Positions 57,616-64,000 of a stretch of DNA of 64,000 nucleotides are shown here, one piece after another; position 1 is the first letter of the stretch; each line of letters opens with the position of its first letter. The position numbers and the translations under genes are program-made. Location of the stretch: positions 1,115,001 to 1,179,000 of the forward strand of contig NC_089284.1 in assembly GCF_963678975.1 (NCBI RefSeq), given 5' to 3'. Source of the stretch: Dysidea avara. Taxonomy: Eukaryota > Porifera > Demospongiae > Dictyoceratida > Dysideidae. Below the pieces are notes generated by a model. That model was not told the DNA's origin, searched no databases, and saw only the letters and a list, made by a program, of their open reading frames with translations.

Positions 57616-58673
57616 ATAAGTGTATATCAGAACTCCTCAAAAGGGATACCTGCACACCTTGATAACTAGGACGTCTGTTTATATTCCCACTCTAGTGGTG
57701 CACATACCTGTGAAACAAGATACAGGTGTACTTCTGTGGCCCTGTAATATGAGAACTTTATTATGGTCCTAGGAATGGAGGATTTTTACGATATACATGC
57801 AATACTTGTACCTTAACCCTTTATTACCGAATAGCTAATATATTGCCAGAAAATACATGTTACGGGTGCCCTTTATAAATGGACCCATAACCCTTTCGTC
57901 CTAAGGGCTATGAAGTTGAAATAACCACCAATTTGCTGAGTAGGCCCAGGCATTTCTAATAAAGTTTAACGCGAAGCGATAAGAACAAGTATGGAGAACT
58001 ATCAATACTTATAAACACACAAACACACATCAAAAACAATTGTACCTGTTTAAATTTCGATAACTTTCGCTCTGAGCATCATGGTGTGTTCTACTAAGAA
58101 TAAAACTACTCCTCACGTGATAAGGATTCTAAAACTATACAGTATGATGTAACCGGGGATTATAACAAGATGGCGGCGTCCATCTTTCGTTGTTATGGTG
58201 AAGAATAACAATGCGCCTTTCTTCACTTCAAAGTGTGTGAGTTATGTGTTTTGTTGTAAGGGTTTTAGATGTTTGGGTAGAAGAGAAAGATGGCTTTCAT
58301 ATGGTATATAGCGTTCCGTGTTAATTAATGGGTGGGGTCCTCACGTATCGTGCAAAGATCACACAAGCCATAAAATTTCATTTCCTGAGGTTTTTCTGCG
58401 GTTTTACGAAATAACTTCGGTAGGAAAGGGTTATGTGAAATTAATTTATATATTTGTGAAGATCAAGACAAAAATTTATGCACACGCTCACACAATAGGT
58501 AAACACGTTGACTACATTTTCATGTGTGTTTAACATTTGCTTGCACTGATCTTCAAGCGTAAATGCAAAATACTTTGAAAAACCATTTAGTAATTGCAGT
58601 ACTAAGAATCACACATTGAGGTGCAAGCAAGTGTTCATAATATAAAAAAAAACTCTTGGTACAAGTAATGCAT
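57616..58673. other. No gene confidently recognised
   Basis: TTAACCCTTTATTACCGAAT (57832) and ATAACCCTTTCGTCCTAAGG (57889) resemble single piggyBac-like termini, without a partner end. A 34 nt stretch on the minus strand (57741-57708) has good splice borders but is too short to assign. Confidence 0.4.
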
Positions 58674-58965
58674 GTACTGCAGGGCTTAACCCAGAATATT
58701 AACCTAGAGGGGGTGAAGTAAGTTGCTTCGGATTCTAGGAGGGTCTGGGGGCATGCTCCCTCAGGAAAATTTAGAAAATTTAGGTGTAAATAAACTCAAT
58801 TTTGGTGAAATTTGCTATTGAATATTGACCATTGGATTATACAACTTTGGAATCAATTAAACCTTTCCATTTCTCAAGGTTTTTAGGTATAAACCTAGGG
58901 GGGGCAATAGCTAATCCAGGGGGGGTCTGTTCCTCCCCCCCCCCTAGATTAACCCCTGTACTGCA
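58674..58965. mobile_element. hAT-like MITE with 8 bp target duplication
   Basis: GTACTGCA occurs at 58674-58681 and 58958-58965. The 276 bp body starts GGGCTTAACCC and ends TTAACCCCT, with G/C runs inside each end (CTAGAGGGGG, CCCCCCTAG) and an internal GGGGGCATGCTCCCTC. An 8 bp duplication fits hAT elements. Confidence 0.7.
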
Positions 58966-59369
58966 TACAGTGTGACTCTTCTATTCCCTGGGCCCATTGA
59001 TAATGTGTTTATTTTTTACAGACTTCTTGGGTCCAAATGTACGTACTTTTATAAAGTGAGATCAACAGCCCGGGTATCCTTTTTGAGGGGGTCTATTGTA
59101 CTTATGTAACCATGTACATAACTTGAATTGTGTAGGGTGGAGCTACATATGTAAGTGCAATATGGCGGGATTAGACTTAATAAATAAGGTTATTTCTGAT
59201 ATGGTACCGCATTCACATGTTTATGGATACATGGTGATCTCATTTAAAGTCCACCTTCCAATAAAGAACGTTTTTGGATTTGCTAGAAAGGGTTGATGCT
59301 TTGGTGTTATACATTGATATCCAATTAAAGAAGTATAAATTAACTACTGCACAAAAATGGTCTTTCAAT

Positions 59370-59980
59370 ACAGGTGGTCACTAATACAGGTTGCATTGTA
59401 CCTATAGACACCTTCACTTTGTAAGACAAACCTGGCCAGTGGCCTTGTTGTGAGTGGTTATTGGAGGTGTACACTCCCATACAGCAATAACAGACTACAA
59501 ATTCCACTGTATACCACAACATAATTCATTTTATCTCTTGAGCCCATTGTGGTCCCACCACAAAAATTTTATCAAATGTAGACCATGAACCAATAATTAT
59601 TCACAAAAAAGTTTGAAGAATTTCAAGCAGCCCTTTTGAAATATAAAGGATTAAAGTTTTCAATGAAGTATTTTTGAACCATAATTAAGTAGATATCCCA
59701 TAATTAAGTAGATATCCCATAATTTAGGGATTACTAGAAAGGTCGATCAACAGTCTTCCATCAGTGAAACTTGTGTTTAAAAATATTTATGCAGTGTGAA
59801 GTTACACTCAATTTTGTAACTAGAGATGGACCAATTTTTCATGAAACATTCAAAATATTTGTGGTCATAAATCAGAAACTACGGGGTGTATGGAGCTAAA
59901 AGTTTGTATGAGTGATAAGCACCACAGGTACTACAATCACCCTAAATTCCTTGTTGATTTGACATGGAATGACCCACTGG
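59370..59980. repeat. Inverted partner of 56336-56770
   Basis: Reverse-complement copy, ending GATTTGACATGGAATGACCC. It contains a tandem ATAATTAAGTAGATATCCC pair (59683-59720) within an extra insertion. Confidence 0.8.
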
Positions 59981-60635
59981 TGGAATGTGCCTTTTGGGGT
60001 TCCGACGAGTGTAGGTCCCCTACGCCTTGTCTTTCTTTTATCTCCAATCTGTCTTCTTCTTCATCCATTGAGATGTTAACGTTAATTTTCCGTATCAGCG
60101 CTTTTCTTCAGCAGCATATTTAGATGCCACAGAATTATTTCAGAGCTGGATTTCAGAAGCACTCAGTTCTGGTGCTACTAATAAGAGGTATACTAGCTAA
60201 ATATCTACAACTTCGTGATTGGGATCTCGTTCGTGATTAGTCTGGCACCATGCAAAAGGGCAGAAGCCGCCAAACTAGTTTGCGATATGTTTGTGACCAC
60301 ACCCCCAGGTTGATAGAGTACGGAGACCACACCTCTTCACAATCTAGCTATTTACTTAACAGAAAACAGGACCTTATTGGTCTAGTTAGCTGCACACCCT
60401 AAAGATGTACCGATAATCAGATCGGCTAAAATATCAGCCACCAATATGGTAATTTTTACCAATATCGGTATTGGTACAGAACAGCAGGAGGACTGATATC
60501 GCTACCAATATTTATACGGCAGCAGTAGTTTGTACAAGAAGCTCAAGTGATTGTAGTATTTGACGTTGCAAAGCTTATCATAGTCTTTACAAATAAAGCA
60601 GCTATAGAGTACTTTGTAATAAAAAGAAGGGTCAC
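59981..60635. other. No gene recognised
   Basis: Non-coding. An ACCGATAATC / CCAATATCGGTATTGG rich stretch at about 60400-60480 looks like the end of another repeat. It may include the rest of the BEL/Pao LTR. Confidence 0.4.
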
Positions 60636-60799
60636 TGTTGCAGGAGTTTCGTCTCACTATTCCATCAACTCGGCGACTCGTTCCTCACACGCTGCCCAAT
60701 AGTTACTCACGTGGCAATATTCTTGTTGTTGTCTCATTACACGTGATTCATACATTACATTACATAATACTACCATAATTAGCCTACAATACTACAACA
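60636..60799 (-). repeat. Candidate 3' LTR of the BEL/Pao element
   Basis: On the minus strand a purine tract (GGGGAGTGTGGAAAA) is followed by TGTTGTAGTATTG. The nearest matching end is CTCCTGCAACA at 60636, giving a 164 bp LTR with TGTTG/CAACA ends. No polyadenylation signal is inside, so the true LTR may be longer. Confidence 0.45.
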
Positions 60800-60885
60800 T
60801 TTTCCACACTCCCCAGGGTTTGGAAGTGGGAACAACAAACAGTTCTAAAATTATTACATACAATAAATCCACACAATATCATATA

Positions 60886-63800
60886 CTAATTAGAGTGTTC
60901 AGTTCCAGCCCTTGCAGCAATCCTTGAACTGCGCCTCAATCCTTGACTTAGTCCATCGTGATTGTGGTCATCCAGACTCTGGTTACAATTGTTCTGCCCG
61001 TTATTGGGATCATTGACTTGTTCTTCCGCAGTGGTGTTCTCCTTGTACTGAGATGGCACCTCAATAGGAAAAAGATGCTTTACACTTCTCCGGAGTAACT
61101 GAGTGGTTCCCTTGGGGGTGGACACACGAACAACAGCTGCTTGAATTTTCCCATCCTTCCCAGTAAGCAATTCCTCAACTTTGGCTAATTTCCAGAATAA
61201 CCTCTTAGTCCGATCGTCTTTCACCACCACGATATCACCCACAGAAATCTGTGAGCCACCCTGAGTCCTAATCTTACAGGCATGAGTCTCTCGTAGTTTT
61301 AACAGGTACTCCTGTCGCCACTGTCAGGAAAACTGAGTTAGCAGGTGTTGATGAGCCTTGGATCTACGGGCTAAAGTCTCACTAGTACTGATGACTTCAA
61401 AGTAACTGTCATTAGGATTGGTTGTGACTCTTCTACCATAAATCAAATGAGAGGATGACAGGGTATAACTGATTCCGTCTAAATCGTCCTGCACATGGGT
61501 GAGTGGCCTTGAGTTGATCACAGATTCTATCTCAGTTACTAGAGTAGCAAGCTCATCAAACATGACGGTGGTCCGGCCCAAGGTTTTCCTGAGACATCTC
61601 TTTACCGTTTGAATTAAATGCTCCCAGAAACCCCCCCACCAAGGGGCCCTCTCAACAATAAACCTCCATCTTATCTGGTTTCTGGTAAAGTACTTCTGAA
61701 CTTCATCTGATCGAATGATTTTTGACACTTCCTTGGATGACGCCTTGAAGGTTTTGGCATTGTCAGAGATGATCGTAGCCGGCAATCCTCGTCTACTAGC
61801 AAACCTATGCAGGGCCAGGAGAAAGGTCTCAACACTTAAATCCCTGATTAATTCTAAGTGTACCGCCCTGGTTGAGGCACAGGTTAACAAACAAACATAG
61901 ACTTTCTCCTCCATATCTGTTCCCTGTGAACTATACACAATGTGAAGTGGGCCGGCGAAGTCAACACCAATATGGGAGAACGGTGGGTCCTCTGATACTC
62001 GTTCCAAAGGCAGGTCTGGTGCTGAAGAGCATTGGTACGGTGGTCCTTCAATTCTTCTACAGGTTACACAGGCTCGAATTATCTTCCTTGTCACTTGACG
62101 CCCCTTCAATATCCAAAACCGCTCTCGTAGGCAAATCAATGTAACATTCACACCACTATGCTTACAGTCATCATGGGCCTGCAGTACTAGCAGTGAAACA
62201 AAATGGTGGTTAGTTGGTAGAAGGATAGGCTGTTTGCCAGATACGGGAAGGTTTGATAGATTGAGTCGTCCACGGCATCTAAGCAGTCCCTTGGTGTCAA
62301 CAAACAAATTGAACTGCCTAATCAGTGGCGGGCGAGCACTTCCAGGTTTTCTCAGGTAGTGGATTTCTTGGGGAAACGCCAATTTTTGAATGCCTCGTAT
62401 CCACAGTATTTCAGCGTGGGCAATTTCCTCTGCCTTCAACAAACTCCCCGTGCCATTTATTCTGCCCCTTTTAAGTCTGTTGACAAAACGGACTACATAG
62501 GCGGTCACACGTAACAGCCTTTCTAGACAACTATACATAGTACTATCAATCAATTGATGCACCCCATCTTCTATAACAGTCCCCTGATTGGTCAAAACTT
62601 GCGTTAAATTGGTTGGTGACTTTGCCAGCTCAGCCTTGGCTTCCTCTGAAATGGCATCATTGAAGCTAGGTGGTTCAACATGGACTTGCGCTATGAATGG
62701 AGGCCCATTCCACCACAAGTTACTTTGCAGCAGTTCAGTGGCAGACAAACCCCTAGAGGGAAGATCAGCAGGGTTTTGTATTCCAGGGCAATGACTCCAG
62801 CTATCCGGGTTTGTCAACTTCCTTATCTCACTAACACGGTGCTGTACGTATTGCTTCCAATTCTTGCGATTTCTTATCCAATGCAGCACGGTCATGGAGT
62901 CTGTCCAAAGAGATACACCTGACAGTGGAGGCAATAGAGGTGTTACAGTATGAACAAGCCTAGACAGAATCACCGCCCCTAACAACTCTAGGCGAGGTAT
63001 ACTTTGAGGTTTGGTTGGCGACACTCGAGTCTTGGAGCAAACGAGCTTGACATCAACAACTTCATTCTCATAAACTGAACTGAGATACAAGACCGTAGCA
63101 TAAGCTCGTTCTGATGCGTCGCAGAATCCATGTAAGTATGTACTCCTAGGCATGGTACGCACAATCAGACACCGTGGAATTCTTATGCTAGAGAATAATG
63201 TCAGGCCATGTAAAATAGAATCCCACTTACCCTGGATTTCAAGTGGTAAAGGTTCATCCCAGTTCACCTTATCAGTGCACAGTTTTTGGAACAGCATCTT
63301 CAAGGTGATGACAAATGGACTTAAGAACCCTAATGGGTCAAACAAACTTGCTGTAAATTTCAGAAGGGACCTCTTAGTTCGTGGCAGTCTACTTGCTGAC
63401 TCTGATAGCTCAGGAAAGTTGAATGTGAGTTCATCTCTACAGTTATCCCAGTCAACTCCTAAAAGTTTTAGCGAACTCTCATTTTCCGTCTGGCTATTCA
63501 CTGGAGTCTCAACTGAGCAATCAAGGCTATGAGATTGATGAGATTCTGCCTCCTCTATCATCTTCAAAACTCTTCGGGAATTAGAGTTCCATTTCCTCAG
63601 GTTAAATCCTCCTCGTGCCAGATGGCCTTAGCGTTTTGATACAGTTCAAACACCTCTACAACGTCAGATCCACCTGCCACCAAGTCATCAACGTACAGAG
63701 ATTGTCCCATAGTATCCACTGTCTTTGGATAAGTAACTTGAAACTCCTGTATATGATGAGCCAGGACAGCCCCCAATATAGCTGGTGATGGCTTAAGACC

Positions 63801-64000
63801 AAAGACTAAGCGTGTAAAACGTAATTGTATATCACTGTGTTCGTTGAAGGGTTCCTTGAGCCAAAGGAAGCGAAGCATGTCTCGATCAAGGTCCTTAATA
63901 CTTATAAGGAAAGCCTTTTCAATATCACCGACCAAGGCAATGGGGTGACATCGAAATCGGATGAGGACAATGAACAACTTGGGAATCAAATTAGGCCCAA
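60886..64000 (-). pseudogene. BEL/Pao LTR retrotransposon pol region (RT, RNase H, integrase, C-terminal domain), runs off window
   Basis: Reading the minus strand from 63989: the reverse transcriptase (GDIEKAFL; RLVFGLKPSPAILGAVL; SLYVDDLVAGG), then the linker FNLRKWNSN, then an RNase H-like region (LHGFCDASERAYATVLYL; SIPRLELLGAV; LWTDSMTVLHWI). Next come the integrase zinc-binding HDDCKHSGVN with CVTCRR, the core IGVDFAGPL, IISDNAKTF and WWGGFWEHL (D, D, E), and the typical C-terminal GDIVVVKDD ... FWKLAKVEELL. It is broken by a 1-base frame change at about 63605 and an in-frame TGA at 61324. The rest of the frame is intact over 700 codons. Gag, protease and the 5' LTR would lie beyond 64000. 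Confidence 0.88.

Noticed and set aside
57708..57741. A 34 nt WD-like exon on the minus strand
   Set aside because: Splice borders are good and the peptide begins GHRSTPVSC, but it is too short to assign without transcripts.

Overview
The window looks like repeat-rich, gene-poor DNA from an early-branching animal, possibly a sponge. This is an inference from four things seen here: AT-rich sequence, short introns with GT/AG borders, fragments of conserved eukaryotic housekeeping genes, and a transposon mix (R2-superfamily LINE, BEL/Pao, copia, Crypton-type recombinase, piggyBac-, hAT- and Mutator-like short elements). No bacterial operon, RNA operon or CRISPR array is present, and I cannot name the species.

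Host genes are few. On the minus strand at 6662-6894 lie the first two exons of a PIG-S-like GPI-transamidase subunit. On the minus strand at 52161-54993 lie eight exons of the 3' half of a TBL3/UTP13-like U3 snoRNP protein. All seven introns of the latter are phase-consistent, and its last intron holds a 554 bp inverted-repeat element. One further short candidate exon of unknown identity is at 3915-4009 (minus).

0-13 kb is a mosaic of foldback and terminal-inverted-repeat elements, some nested, plus a decayed Crypton-type tyrosine recombinase (10019-11651). 14.3-21.8 kb is a large inverted repeat: two arms of about 1.55 kb separated by about 4.3 kb without recognisable genes. 21.8-25.7 kb holds a 5'-truncated, frameshifted multi-exon gene of a multicopy animal family, probably transposase-derived. 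It sits between two arrays of the same ~165 bp repeat. 26-39 kb is mostly non-coding repeat DNA and includes a 2.4 kb element with piggyBac-like ends. 39.8-42.0 kb is a ~31 bp minisatellite interrupted by a LINE tail.

45.5-51.1 kb is the most striking part. A BEL/Pao gag fragment runs into a 413 bp (AGT)n array. That array is followed directly by a 3.8 kb R2-superfamily retrotransposon, whose 3' end meets another (AGT)12 tract, and then by a truncated second copy. This suggests a retrotransposon that targets an AGT/ACT microsatellite. 56-64 kb holds a deleted copia element with its 3' LTR, an 8 bp-TSD hAT-like element, and the 3' half of a BEL/Pao element on the minus strand that runs off the window end.

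Coordinates of exons and repeat borders were read by eye. Protein names come from remembered family motifs, and no database search was run.
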